Positions 1 to 5,970 of a stretch of DNA of 11,145 bases are shown piece by piece. The first letter of the stretch is position 1, and every line of letters begins with the position of its first letter. The position numbers and the translations under genes are program-made. This stretch comes from Patescibacteria group bacterium (lineage in GTDB: Bacteria; Patescibacteriota; Minisyncoccia; Phycocordibacterales; PALSA-1337), in the NCBI GenBank assembly GCA_028864955.1, contig JAGWLE010000014.1, forward strand, positions 1-11,145. The letters run 5' to 3'. Below the pieces are notes generated by a model. It worked only from the letters and a program-made list of their open reading frames with translations, had not been told where the DNA came from and searched no databases.

Positions 1-920
1 AGGAGGATGTTTGCTTCGTCAGCCGAAATTCGCGACTGTCGCAGTGAATCATCCGGACTCGATGTGCCGCCGGAATCTTGCTGGTCGGCTTGTTGGAGCG
101 ATCGTGAGGCGTGTTCAACCGCGGTCTGCGCCTGTTGGATGAGGTCATTTTCAACGGACGAACTCGTCGCGACCGCACGAAGCGTACTTGAAGCCGCTTG
201 TATCAGTGTCTGAACGGCATTCCGCTTGGCCTTGAATGAGGCGCCTCCATGTCTGCCAGGAGTGATAGTCTTGGCTGCCGCCTGAGCGTCTGCCGACAAT
301 ACGGTCACCGTTGTCGTGGCGGTCGTTGTGCCGGCAAGCGTCTGAAGTACGTCGGCATGAGCATTCATGGACGCATCGAAATTCGCGGAAATGGCCTCGG
401 CCCGTTCTGGCGACTGGTGCCGGACTTGAACAAGCGTCTGACTCAAATCAGCCGTGTACGATCGCAGCAGTGCGGATATCTGCTGTTGCTTTGGCGTATC
501 GAGCCTGCCATTAACCGCCAATGTTTCCGCTTCGGCAAGGCGCGTTTGAGCCAGATCGGCCTGAACAGCCGCCTTGGCGGCAGCCGTCGGCGCAAGCGCC
601 ACTTTGAGAGGTTCAACCACTTGCGTCTTCAGGCTGTACAGAGGATCGCCCGGCAGCGATCCTTCGGCGGCATACGTCACACCACCACCGGCGAGCGCCA
701 TGATAAGTACCGCCGCAACGATTGAAGATGCGAGACGGTGATTGGAAATGTACCTGAAGAATGAAAACGGACTGACGACCGGCGTATTCAGTGTACGTGC
801 ATTTGAAGACACTGCGGCCGTTTGTTCGCCCACAATCTGAGTCAACATCGCCTGCTTTTCGTGGGCAGTCATGGTCAGGCGACGTATGTCTTTTTTGGCG
901 TTATTGAAATTCATGGTCAT
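1..920 (-). CDS. DUF5667-type single-pass membrane protein, predicted anti-sigma partner (3' end outside window)
   Basis: The frame is open for 306 codons from the ATG at 920 to the left edge, so the C-terminus is missing. Residues 1-60 are polar and predicted cytoplasmic. A membrane segment lies at about 63-84 (SSIVAAVLIMALAGGG). It is followed at about 85-102 by the motif PGDPLYSLK, the hallmark of DUF5667 domains, and then by long Ala/Gln-rich helical sequence to about 200. After 200 come a Thr-rich stretch and further Ala/Ser/Gln-rich sequence. The ATG overlaps the sigma-factor stop as ATGA, implying translational coupling. A second ATG at 914 is also possible. The pairing suggests a membrane anti-sigma factor that holds the ECF sigma through its N-terminal tail, with the extracellular helices as sensor. 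No zinc anti-sigma motif (HxxxCxxC) is seen, so this role is inferred from context. Confidence 0.85.
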   Translation of the reverse strand, partial: MTMNFNNAKKDIRRLTMTAHEKQAMLTQIVGEQTAAVSSNARTLNTPVVSPFSFFRYISNHRLASSIVAAVLIMALAGGGVTYAAEGSLPGDPLYSLKTQVVEPLKVALAPTAAAKAAVQADLAQTRLAEAETLAVNGRLDTPKQQQISALLRSYTADLSQTLVQVRHQSPERAEAISANFDASMNAHADVLQTLAGTTTATTTVTVLSADAQAAAKTITPGRHGGASFKAKRNAVQTLIQAASSTLRAVATSSSVENDLIQQAQTAVEHASRSLQQADQQDSGGTSSPDDSLRQSRISADEANIL

Positions 921-1456
921 GTAATGTCTATTCCCGTATCTATCCCCGCGATCTTCCGAAGCTCGGCCAATCCGCGGTGTATCCTGACCGATGCTGCATT
1001 CGCTGTGATCCCAAGCACCTGAGCAATTTCTTGAGGTGACAAATCTTCAATGAATCTCAAGTACATCACTTCTCGATGAGTCGGATGCAGTTTGCCAAGC
1101 GCCTGTATGAGCAACCGCCCGTCACTGCCATCAACTATTTCTTCAAGGGCACGTGAATCGGCAATATCGAACGATTCGCCAGTGCCATCGTCTGCTAGAG
1201 ATTCAATCGAGACCGGCTTTTTCTTCCTGTACCAATCAATGATCAATCGTCGTGCCACCGTAAAGATAAAGGCTCGGGCATTCGTCATTGACTGGCCGGC
1301 TTGAAGCGCCTGCCAGAAACGAGCGAACGTCTCTTGGGTAAGATCAAGGGCCTGTTCGCGGTCGCTCACACGCAGCAGACAAAAGCGAAAGATGGCGTCT
1401 CCATCTGCCGTATACCGTTCCATGAATTGCGTGTAAGCATGGCTATTCACTTCCAT
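917..1456 (-). CDS. ECF-family RNA polymerase sigma factor
   Basis: This 179-residue protein has the two-domain layout of an ECF (group 4) sigma-70 factor. Region 2 lies at about residues 8-80. It includes the core-binding helix around QALDLTQETFARFWQAL and the -10 recognition helix around ARAFIFTVARRLIIDWYRKKK (residues 60-80). After an acidic linker (about 81-110), region 4 at about 112-170 carries the helix-turn-helix LSPQEIAQVLGITANAASVR, which reads the -35 element. Its length is normal for the family. The stop overlaps the start of the DUF5667 membrane protein, a common sigma/anti-sigma arrangement, and the gene probably autoregulates that pair. The start at 1456 has no clear Shine-Dalgarno. 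The target regulon is unknown; the divergent FN3 gene is the nearest candidate. Confidence 0.93.
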   Translation of the reverse strand: MEVNSHAYTQFMERYTADGDAIFRFCLLRVSDREQALDLTQETFARFWQALQAGQSMTNARAFIFTVARRLIIDWYRKKKPVSIESLADDGTGESFDIADSRALEEIVDGSDGRLLIQALGKLHPTHREVMYLRFIEDLSPQEIAQVLGITANAASVRIHRGLAELRKIAGIDTGIDIT

Positions 1457-1470
1457 AAACGTGTCAGAAA

Positions 1471-1484
1471 ACTATATCTTACCA
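1471..1484 (-). promoter_or_regulatory. candidate promoter of the sigma/DUF5667 operon
   Basis: On the minus strand an extended -10 (TGGTAAGAT, 1476-1484) overlaps a second good -10 (TATAGT, 1471-1476), 14-19 nt before the ATG at 1456. No convincing -35 lies 16-18 nt upstream. Either box would give a very short leader. An ECF-type AAC/CGT promoter with proper spacing was not found. Confidence 0.35.
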
Positions 1485-1501
1485 AAATGGTTGTATCCCA
1501 T

Positions 1502-1529
1502 TAGACAATGTTTGTAAGCCACATGTCTA
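1502..1529. promoter_or_regulatory. inverted repeat in divergent promoter region (candidate operator)
   Basis: TAGACA at 1502-1507 and TGTCTA at 1524-1529 are perfect complements. The match continues inward as ATGT (1508-1511) against ACAT (1521-1524) if one base is bulged. The repeat sits between the sigma operon and the divergent FN3 gene, just upstream of the sigma -10 boxes. It could be a regulator site or an RNA hairpin. This is a pattern observation only. Confidence 0.3.
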
Positions 1530-1636
1530 GGACAGAGGGGCCGAGGTACAGCGTTTACCTGCCTGCAAGGTCGCAATGTTTTATCAGTATAAATTTCGAA
1601 TCGCTTATTACCTAACGGCTATTTAACAGTCTCCCT

Positions 1637-2626
1637 ATGACACATTCAAAGTTATCTCGATCATTAGTCATCTTCGCCAGTGCCGCGCTCATCGCTGCGG
1701 CGCCGCTCATGAGCTTCGCCAAAGACGGCAACAACGGCGGACGCGCTGACGTTGGCGGCAATGGCCAAGCCTGGGGACACCAAGTTGCTCCAGGTTGGTT
1801 CATGAACTGGTTTAATTGGTTCAACCATAATGGCACGACCACTCGTCCGACGCCGCCGAATACCGACCATCCAAAGCCAACGCCGCCCGGCATAGATCGT
1901 CACCAATATCATCCCTGCAGGAATGATGGCGATGAAGATGGCGACACCGATGACATGAGGAATTGCATGCCGTCACCGACGCCAACCCCGACGCCTTCAC
2001 CCACCACGTCGCCGACACCTACTCCGACACCAGCACCTTCAGCCCTTGTCGTGAGCAACATCAATGCTCAAGTGATCGGACAGACCGAGGCGCTGATCAC
2101 CTGGAATACAAATAATTCAGCCAACAGCACCGTCTGGTATTCAACATCGACACCGGTGGCCACGACAACAGCCGCGTCGGTGACATCGGCAACGGATGTC
2201 TACAATCATTCCGTTCTGCTCACTGGCCTCTCGGCTTCGACGACGTATTACTTCATCATCGGCTCGACGGATGCCTTCGGTAATGTCGGCACTTCGGCCG
2301 AGGCAACATTCATGACGACAGCTGCCCCATTCACCAATCCGCTGGCCATCACGAATGCACTCGCCATGGTCGGCAGTACTGGTGTGACCTTGACCTGGAC
2401 GACCAATGAAGCCGCTGACTCTGAAGCCTACTACTCGACCGTCTCGCCCGTGGTGATCGGCGCATCATCGACTACGCCGGTTACGAATTCGAGCCTGATC
2501 ACGAGTCATAGCTTGAGCGTCACGGGACTCGCCACTTCGACCACGTATTACATGTTCATCCAATCCAAGGATGCCGCAAACAATACGCAGTCAACCTCGC
2601 AGTTCTCATTCACCACTGGATCGTAA
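1637..2626 (+). CDS. secreted Pro/Thr-linker protein with two fibronectin type III domains
   Basis: This 329-residue protein is predicted to be exported. A Sec signal peptide (residues 1-28) has basic K5/R8, a hydrophobic core and likely cleavage after SFA28. Residues 29-66 are Gly/Asn-rich, with an aromatic patch PGWFMNWFNWF at 52-62. An acidic loop at 94-110 lies between the only two cysteines, C94 and C110 (core NDGDEDGDTDD). A TPTPTP-type linker at 113-134 leads to two FN3-like beta-sandwiches, at about 136-228 and 236-327. Both show the strand patterns ITW or LTW and TTYYFI or TTYYMF, with a closing SxDxxxN turn. There is no sortase motif or C-terminal membrane segment. It is probably an adhesion or surface-display protein. 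It is divergent from the ECF operon and may be one of its targets. The start has no clear Shine-Dalgarno. The specific ligand is unknown. Confidence 0.9.
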   Translation: MTHSKLSRSLVIFASAALIAAAPLMSFAKDGNNGGRADVGGNGQAWGHQVAPGWFMNWFNWFNHNGTTTRPTPPNTDHPKPTPPGIDRHQYHPCRNDGDEDGDTDDMRNCMPSPTPTPTPSPTTSPTPTPTPAPSALVVSNINAQVIGQTEALITWNTNNSANSTVWYSTSTPVATTTAASVTSATDVYNHSVLLTGLSASTTYYFIIGSTDAFGNVGTSAEATFMTTAAPFTNPLAITNALAMVGSTGVTLTWTTNEAADSEAYYSTVSPVVIGASSTTPVTNSSLITSHSLSVTGLATSTTYYMFIQSKDAANNTQSTSQFSFTTGS

Positions 2627-2666
2627 AGCGAAACAGCGATTCATTCAGGTGAATAGACGTAACATC

Positions 2667-2690
2667 AAAGCCGGCTACACGCCGGCTTTT
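2667..2690 (+). terminator. intrinsic terminator of the FN3 gene
   Basis: A 9-bp stem, AAAGCCGGC (2667-2675) and GCCGGCTTT (2681-2689), with loop TACAC, ends in TTTT. It lies 40 nt after the FN3 stop codon. Confidence 0.8.
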
Positions 2691-2701
2691 GTGGTGAGAA
2701 A

Positions 2702-2729
2702 TAAAAACGCCGGTACTCCGATAGTACCG
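2702..2729 (-). terminator. intrinsic terminator of the 2758-3171 gene
   Basis: The stem CGGTACT (2711-2717) and AGTACCG (2723-2729) has a 5-nt loop. Read on the minus strand it is followed by GCGTTTTTAT, a proper U-tract. It lies 29 nt past the stop of the leftward gene and back to back with the FN3 terminator. Confidence 0.75.
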
Positions 2730-2757
2730 ACATTGTAAGGAGTGACAGCTATGACCG

Positions 2758-3171
2758 TCAGGCAAACATCAGGATCTGTTTTTCTTGTTCCTCCATGTGT
2801 CTGTGCTCGGCGAAGATGTCTTCGAGGGCGGCATTCAGGAAATCTATCTCATCGCAGACCTGAGTAAATATTTTGCCCCGGCCGCCTATCAGTCCCAGTT
2901 TGACCGTACGGCGAAAACGATTTGGGTTCAAGTAGTCCGCGACCATGTACAGTTGCCCGTCTTCTTGCGCAAGTCGGAAACCGATGACTCTCTTGAGTTT
3001 CTGCTCAAGAGTTCCCGGAAAGGTTAGGTACAAAGAACCGTAATGGTCCAGACTGACACATGATATGCTGGTCCTGAATTTTTGACCAGGATCTGCTGGT
3101 ACCAAGTGTTCTATGCAAAGACCTCGTTCACCTTTGTCGGCGTGCGTAAATCCATTAATTTCATATTTCAT
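2758..3171 (-). CDS. hypothetical protein, 137 residues
   Basis: I do not recognise this family. The protein is soluble, with no signal peptide or membrane segment. Residues 1-70 look beta-rich (for example LYLTFPGT at 47-54), with cysteines at 19 and 38. A basic segment, NPNRFRRTVKLGLIGGRGK at about 82-100, may mark a nucleic-acid or anion-binding face. Residues 105-133 form an acidic helical tail (EIDFLNAALEDIF, then EEQEKQ), plausible for a coiled coil or partner binding. Evidence that it is a real gene is strong: a GGAGG Shine-Dalgarno 4 nt before the ATG, a promoter close to consensus (3221-3249) and its own terminator. It is therefore a monocistronic unit between FN3 and rarA. No function is assigned. 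Confidence 0.8.
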   Translation of the reverse strand: MKYEINGFTHADKGERGLCIEHLVPADPGQKFRTSISCVSLDHYGSLYLTFPGTLEQKLKRVIGFRLAQEDGQLYMVADYLNPNRFRRTVKLGLIGGRGKIFTQVCDEIDFLNAALEDIFAEHRHMEEQEKQILMFA

Positions 3172-3220
3172 GATGCCTCCAGATGCTGTTTAGGATTGTC
3201 GGTGGTTCAAAACTGAAATC

Positions 3221-3249
3221 ATAGTACACCAAGAGAGAAACTGTTTCAA
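3221..3249 (-). promoter_or_regulatory. sigma-70-type promoter of the 2758-3171 gene
   Basis: On the minus strand TTGAAA (3244-3249) is followed by a 17-nt spacer and TACTAT (3221-3226). This gives about 45 nt of leader before the ATG at 3171. It is the best complete -35/-10 pair in the window. Confidence 0.65.
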
Positions 3250-3250
3250 A

Positions 3251-3287
3251 CAAAAAAGCGCAGCCGACCGAGGTGGTGGGATGCGCT
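3251..3287 (-). terminator. intrinsic terminator of rarA
   Basis: On the minus strand AGCGCA (3282-3287) pairs with TGCGCT (3257-3262) across a 19-nt loop, and a run of six T follows. An alternative pairing, CCGAG with CTCGG, is possible within the same stretch. It lies just downstream of the rarA stop and abuts the -35 of the next gene. Confidence 0.65.
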
Positions 3288-3305
3288 CGGAATTGTTTTT
3301 GTTTC

Positions 3306-4484
3306 TTACTTTTTCTTCCCTTTCAAATACCTCTTCCCCTTCAACTTTTCGGGCAGGTAGCTGTCCTCTTTTGAGCCGGGATTCTTGGGGTACAATTCGT
3401 AGCCTGTGTGGTAGCCGAGTTCCTTCATGAGCTTGGTGGGGGCGTTCCTGACATTCATGGGAATGGGTTGATTGCCGAGCTTTTGTACGTCAGCCAACGC
3501 CTCGAAGTAGGCGTTGTAGGCGGAACGATCCTTGGCGGCCAGCGCCAGGTAGGCGGTGCCATGAGCCAGATTGATCTGCGCTTCGGGCAGACCGATCTCG
3601 AGGACGGCTTGGAAAACCTCGTTAGCCACAACAAGGGCGGTCGGTTGCGCCAAGCCGATGTCTTCGGAAGCAAAGACAACCATGCGGCGGGCGATGAATG
3701 CCGGATCCTCGCCGCCCTCGATCATGCGGGCCAGATAATAGAGCGCGGCGTCGACATCGGAGGCGCGCATGCTCTTGATGAAGGCTGAGATGGTATCGTA
3801 GTGCTCCTCGCCCTTCTTGTCGAAACGAATAAAATTGTGCTCAAAGGTATTCTTGAGATTGTCGAGGGTGATGGCGCCATAGAGACGATGGCAATTTTCC
3901 AAGGCGGTGATGGCGATGCGGGCATCGCCGTTGGCCAGCGTCGAGAGCCATTTCAGGGCAGGAGCCGGCACCTTGAATCCGCCTGACTTGCCGGCGCGTT
4001 TGATGATCTCTGTTAGCTCCTTCTCTGAAAGCGATTTCAATACAAAAACGCGACAGCGTGAGAGCAGTGCCGAGATGACCTCGAAGCTCGGATTCTCGGT
4101 GGTCGCGCCGATCAGGGTCAACTTTCCCGACTCCACGAATGGCAGGAGGTAGTCTTGCTGAGCTTTATTAAAACGGTGGATCTCGTCCAAGAATAGCAGC
4201 TTCGGTCGCTGATCCATGAGCGTATCCGGATCCTCAACGATCTTCCTGATATCATCTTTACCAGCAGAAACCGCCGATAGTTCGTAGAGTCGCGCATCCA
4301 AGGCGCCGGCGTATATGCGCGCCAATGTCGTCTTCCCTGTCCCAGGCGGTCCCCAGAGGATGAACGAGAACAAGTGCCCATCCTCGATCGCTTTCCGCAG
4401 GGCCTTCCCCGGACCAACCAGGTCCGTTTGACCTACGAATTCCTTCAGCGTCTGCGGTCGGATTTTTGAGGCGAGGGGTTCCAT
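3306..4484 (-). CDS. rarA: replication-associated recombination protein A (RarA/MgsA/WRNIP1-family AAA+ ATPase)
   Basis: RarA is a clamp-loader-like AAA+ ATPase that acts at stalled replication forks with SSB and helps recombination and fork rescue. The 392-residue product has Walker A GPPGTGKT (45-52), Walker B LLFLDEIH (96-103), sensor 1 IGATTEN (125-131), the box-VII arginine in LSRCR (143) and sensor 2 around GDARIAITALE (186-196). The family-specific C-terminal tetramerisation region follows (HYDTISAFIKSMRASDVDAA at 228-247, then EDPAFIARRM and ASEDIGLA). It ends in GYELYPKNPG and a lysine-rich tail. It is somewhat shorter than the E. coli protein (about 447 residues). The ATG at 4484 has no Shine-Dalgarno but has a -10 box 6 nt upstream. 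It stands alone, divergent from the DUF397 gene. Confidence 0.97.
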   Translation of the reverse strand: MEPLASKIRPQTLKEFVGQTDLVGPGKALRKAIEDGHLFSFILWGPPGTGKTTLARIYAGALDARLYELSAVSAGKDDIRKIVEDPDTLMDQRPKLLFLDEIHRFNKAQQDYLLPFVESGKLTLIGATTENPSFEVISALLSRCRVFVLKSLSEKELTEIIKRAGKSGGFKVPAPALKWLSTLANGDARIAITALENCHRLYGAITLDNLKNTFEHNFIRFDKKGEEHYDTISAFIKSMRASDVDAALYYLARMIEGGEDPAFIARRMVVFASEDIGLAQPTALVVANEVFQAVLEIGLPEAQINLAHGTAYLALAAKDRSAYNAYFEALADVQKLGNQPIPMNVRNAPTKLMKELGYHTGYELYPKNPGSKEDSYLPEKLKGKRYLKGKKK

Positions 4485-4490
4485 AGGGTG

Positions 4491-4496
4491 AGTATA
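4491..4496 (-). promoter_or_regulatory. -10 box placing the rarA transcript start at or next to its ATG
   Basis: TATACT (5 of 6 to consensus) on the minus strand is separated from the ATG by exactly 6 nt (CACCCT). Transcription would begin at or next to the A of the start codon, so the mRNA would be leaderless. There is no clear -35. Confidence 0.5.
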
Positions 4497-4522
4497 CTCT
4501 TACTATCAAGATGCTGGGAGTA

Positions 4523-4550
4523 TTGACACGTGATTACTTTACTGTAAATA
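4523..4550 (+). promoter_or_regulatory. promoter of the DUF397 gene with palindrome over the -10
   Basis: A perfect -35 (TTGACA, 4523-4528) is followed by a 16-nt spacer and TAAATA (4545-4550), giving about 50 nt of leader. The 11-mer TTTACTGTAAA (4538-4548) is a perfect palindrome around one central base and overlaps the -10, as an operator would. Confidence 0.55.
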
Positions 4551-4607
4551 TTTGCATAAATACTAACGGATCAAATGGTCCATTAGAACAACGAAAGATA
4601 GCACATT

Positions 4608-4829
4608 ATGGATACAGAAAATAAGGAATTCCCAGTCGTTGACACCGACTTCAGAAGTTCGATCAACACCTACAAGCAATGCAAACCACGCTGCGTTCAG
4701 GTCGCGATCAAGCCGGAAGGTGTGGCTGTCCGCGATAGCAAAGATGCGGCGAAGAAAACTCTTTTCTTCACTCACGAGGAGTGGGTTGCATTCACCAAAG
4801 GCGTGAAGGAGGGGGAATTCGAAGTATAG
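4608..4829 (+). CDS. small DUF397-domain protein
   Basis: This 73-residue protein matches the DUF397 signature: a central CVQVA strand (29-33), GVAVRDSKD (38-46), a hydrophobic strand TLFF followed by THEEW (51-59), and the ending GVKEGEF (65-71). Known DUF397 proteins are mostly actinobacterial, about 60-75 residues, and usually sit beside XRE-type regulators, where they are suspected to act with the regulator. No such partner is present here, and the gene is flanked by its own promoter and a strong terminator. The start has no good Shine-Dalgarno. There is an extra cysteine (C25) near C29. Family assignment is firm; function is unknown, with a small regulatory or antitoxin-like role the usual guess. 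Confidence 0.88.
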   Translation: MDTENKEFPVVDTDFRSSINTYKQCKPRCVQVAIKPEGVAVRDSKDAAKKTLFFTHEEWVAFTKGVKEGEFEV

Positions 4830-4851
4830 TTTGAAGAAATCTCACTCGAAT

Positions 4852-4884
4852 GACCCTGGCAAAATTTGCTAGGGTCTCTTTTTT
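4852..4884 (+). terminator. strong intrinsic terminator of the DUF397 gene
   Basis: An 11-bp hairpin spans 4852-4876 (outer GACCCT with AGGGTC, one G-T pair, loop AAT), followed by TCTTTTTT. It starts 22 nt after the DUF397 stop. On the minus strand no U-tract follows the hairpin. Confidence 0.9.
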
Positions 4885-4921
4885 ATTTTCTGCCCATTGC
4901 CCAAAATATGTCATTTACAAA

Positions 4922-5128
4922 TCAGTTTAATATAGAAAACTGCCGGCAAAGTCGAGAGAAAATCTCGCCGAACCAAATCGTAGCAAATGGTGTAAGCGAG
5001 AGGAAGAACAGGAGTGCAGCATTCGCCCATATCACACCTGGAGTGACACGATGGATATGACGGACCAGGTGGTAATGATTATTCCAATAAATAATCAGAA
5101 AGACAAAACTTAGGACATACGAGAGCAA
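4922..5128 (-). pseudogene. fragment of a TMEM175/DUF1211-type potassium channel
   Basis: The frame encodes 68 residues that match the second half of the TMEM175 (DUF1211) repeat: a membrane helix LSYVLSFVFLIIYW, then NNHYHL (in place of the family's WxxHH-type loop), a basic stretch HLVRHIHRV, a second helix WANAALLFFLSLTPF, and FATIWFGE. The family normally has about 190-210 residues and begins with a helix carrying RxxxFSD. That part is absent: an in-frame TGA at 5135-5137 closes the frame, the only available start is TTG at 5128, and the next gene ends at 5149. The C-terminal helices are missing too, since the frame stops after FSRLCRQFSILN. With no Shine-Dalgarno and both ends lost, it is best read as a decaying remnant, though expression as a two-helix peptide cannot be excluded. 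Confidence 0.6.
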
Positions 5129-5148
5129 TATGAATCATTCAGTTCAAC

Positions 5149-5661
5149 TTACTGATTGTGTGTGGCCTCAATGGACTGATAGAGGTTGGCAGTATTCGCA
5201 TAGCGACCATCATTGATGACAGCCAAAGGCGATGCCGAGATGCCGGCCGTGCAGGCGGCGGCTGAAAGCGTGCAACCGACTTGGATGGATGTGTTCGCCC
5301 CTGCGTCTGACGGCGCCGGCACCCAGGTCGCAGCACCGTCATTGGCAGTTGCCACAGCCACAGTACGCACCAATTCATAGCGAGCCGGATTGTCGGAGAT
5401 TTTGCGAATGACAGCCACGCTCACGGTTGCCGGCGAATAGTTAAACGCTTTCCATAGAACATTCTGGATCTGACCGACATCAGCCGTGAGACCAGATGGT
5501 GCCAAAACCGTTACTGAAGCTACGCCAGAATTTATGGCGGTGTTCAAACTCGTATGTGTAACAAATTTGTTGGAGATATTTGGGCCACTTGCAATAGCGA
5601 CTATGACAACAGCTATGAGAATGACGGCTAAACGGATGAGATTACGTGTTTTGGATGACAT
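5149..5661 (-). CDS. membrane-anchored protein with Kre9/KNH-like beta-sandwich
   Basis: This 170-residue protein has an N-terminal hydrophobic segment at 8-25 (LIRLAVILIAVVIVAIA) preceded by K4/R6. It acts as a signal anchor or uncleaved signal peptide. The outside part, about 48-130, resembles the Ser-Thr-rich Kre9/KNH-type Ig-like domain frequent in Patescibacteria surface proteins. Features are LAPSG (53-57), VGQIQNVLW (62-70), VSVAVIR (80-86), a W followed by VPAPSDAG (113-121) and SIQVGC (125-130). C130 and C137 could form a disulphide. Here it is a single domain, whereas such domains are often repeated in longer proteins. It has its own promoter and stands alone next to the TMEM175 fragment. 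The domain call is moderate; the ligand or role is unknown. Confidence 0.75.
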   Translation of the reverse strand: MSSKTRNLIRLAVILIAVVIVAIASGPNISNKFVTHTSLNTAINSGVASVTVLAPSGLTADVGQIQNVLWKAFNYSPATVSVAVIRKISDNPARYELVRTVAVATANDGAATWVPAPSDAGANTSIQVGCTLSAAACTAGISASPLAVINDGRYANTANLYQSIEATHNQ

Positions 5662-5687
5662 GGTATGATATTATCGTTAACGACTAT

Positions 5688-5715
5688 ATCGTACCACGTT
5701 ATATGTATTTGTCAA
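5688..5715 (-). promoter_or_regulatory. promoter of the Kre9/KNH-like gene
   Basis: On the minus strand a perfect TTGACA (5710-5715) is followed by a 16-nt spacer and TACGAT (5688-5693). A second A/T-rich box, TAATAT, ends 6 nt before the ATG and could give a leaderless transcript instead. Confidence 0.45.
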
Positions 5716-5749
5716 TCTCCTGACGTGCTAGGCTCTATTTTTTTTGCGG

Positions 5750-5820
5750 CGGGCGATCGAGGAATCGAACCTCGGACAGCGGTTTTGGAGACCGCAGTTA
5801 TGCCACTTAACTAATCGCCC
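5750..5820 (-). tRNA. trnW: tRNA-Trp (CCA anticodon)
   Basis: A 71-nt cloverleaf reads on the minus strand. The acceptor GGGCGAT pairs with ATCGCCC, with discriminator G as expected for Trp. The D stem is GTTA/TAAC. The anticodon stem GCGGT/ACCGC holds the loop CTCCAAA (anticodon CCA). The T arm is CGAGG-TTCGATT-CCTCG. The 3' CCA is not encoded. It lies downstream of rpmG, an order found in many bacterial ribosomal clusters. Confidence 0.97.
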
Positions 5821-5838
5821 TTTCTAAGGATCGGGAAA

Positions 5839-5844
5839 AGTATA
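5839..5844 (-). promoter_or_regulatory. -10 box candidate for tRNA-Trp
   Basis: TATACT on the minus strand lies 18 nt upstream of the tRNA 5' end, directly beyond the left arm of the long inverted repeat. There is no clear -35; the spacer would fall inside the repeat arm. Confidence 0.35.
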
Positions 5845-5847
5845 GCA

Positions 5848-5966
5848 CAACACATCGTGGGACGGTGAGCAACACTTCGCAGCAAATTTCTAGCAAGAAA
5901 TTTGAGAGATGTAGCGCCGGTCCTGCAAGACCCGACGCGTTTTGTGAACTGTCCCACGATGTGTTG
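5848..5966. repeat. 119-bp inverted-repeat element (structured RNA or MITE-like)
   Basis: Perfect 16-bp terminal arms, CAACACATCGTGGGAC (5848-5863) and its complement (5951-5966), enclose 87 bp. Inside are a 9-bp hairpin with a 4-nt loop (CAAATTTCT 5883-5891, AGAAATTTG 5896-5904) and a second hairpin GGTC/GACC (5919-5922 and 5929-5932, loop CTGCAA). Further short GCG/CGC pairing could extend the outer helix. Read on the minus strand it begins 4 nt after the rpmG stop and ends 27 nt before tRNA-Trp. There is no U-tract, so it is not a plain terminator. No clear target-site duplication is seen. It could be a processed RNA domain in an rpmG-tRNA transcript or a small transposon-derived element. 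Confidence 0.8.
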
Positions 5967-5970
5967 AAAA

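Noticed and set aside
249..725. A 158-codon plus-strand open frame.
   Set aside because: It is a shadow of the DUF5667 gene on the minus strand, whose frame is open to the window edge and shows a clear membrane segment and PGDPLYSLK motif.
2751..2867. A 38-codon plus-strand frame with a good AAGGAG site before its ATG.
   Set aside because: It lies antisense over the end of the 137-residue gene, its product is Arg/Cys-rich and low in structure, and it begins between two terminators; the Shine-Dalgarno is probably chance.
5848..5966. SRP RNA, 6S RNA or an rpmG terminator as the identity of the inverted repeat.
   Set aside because: No SRP GGAA-tetraloop/asymmetric-loop motif, wrong size and layout for 6S, and no U-tract after the stem on either strand.
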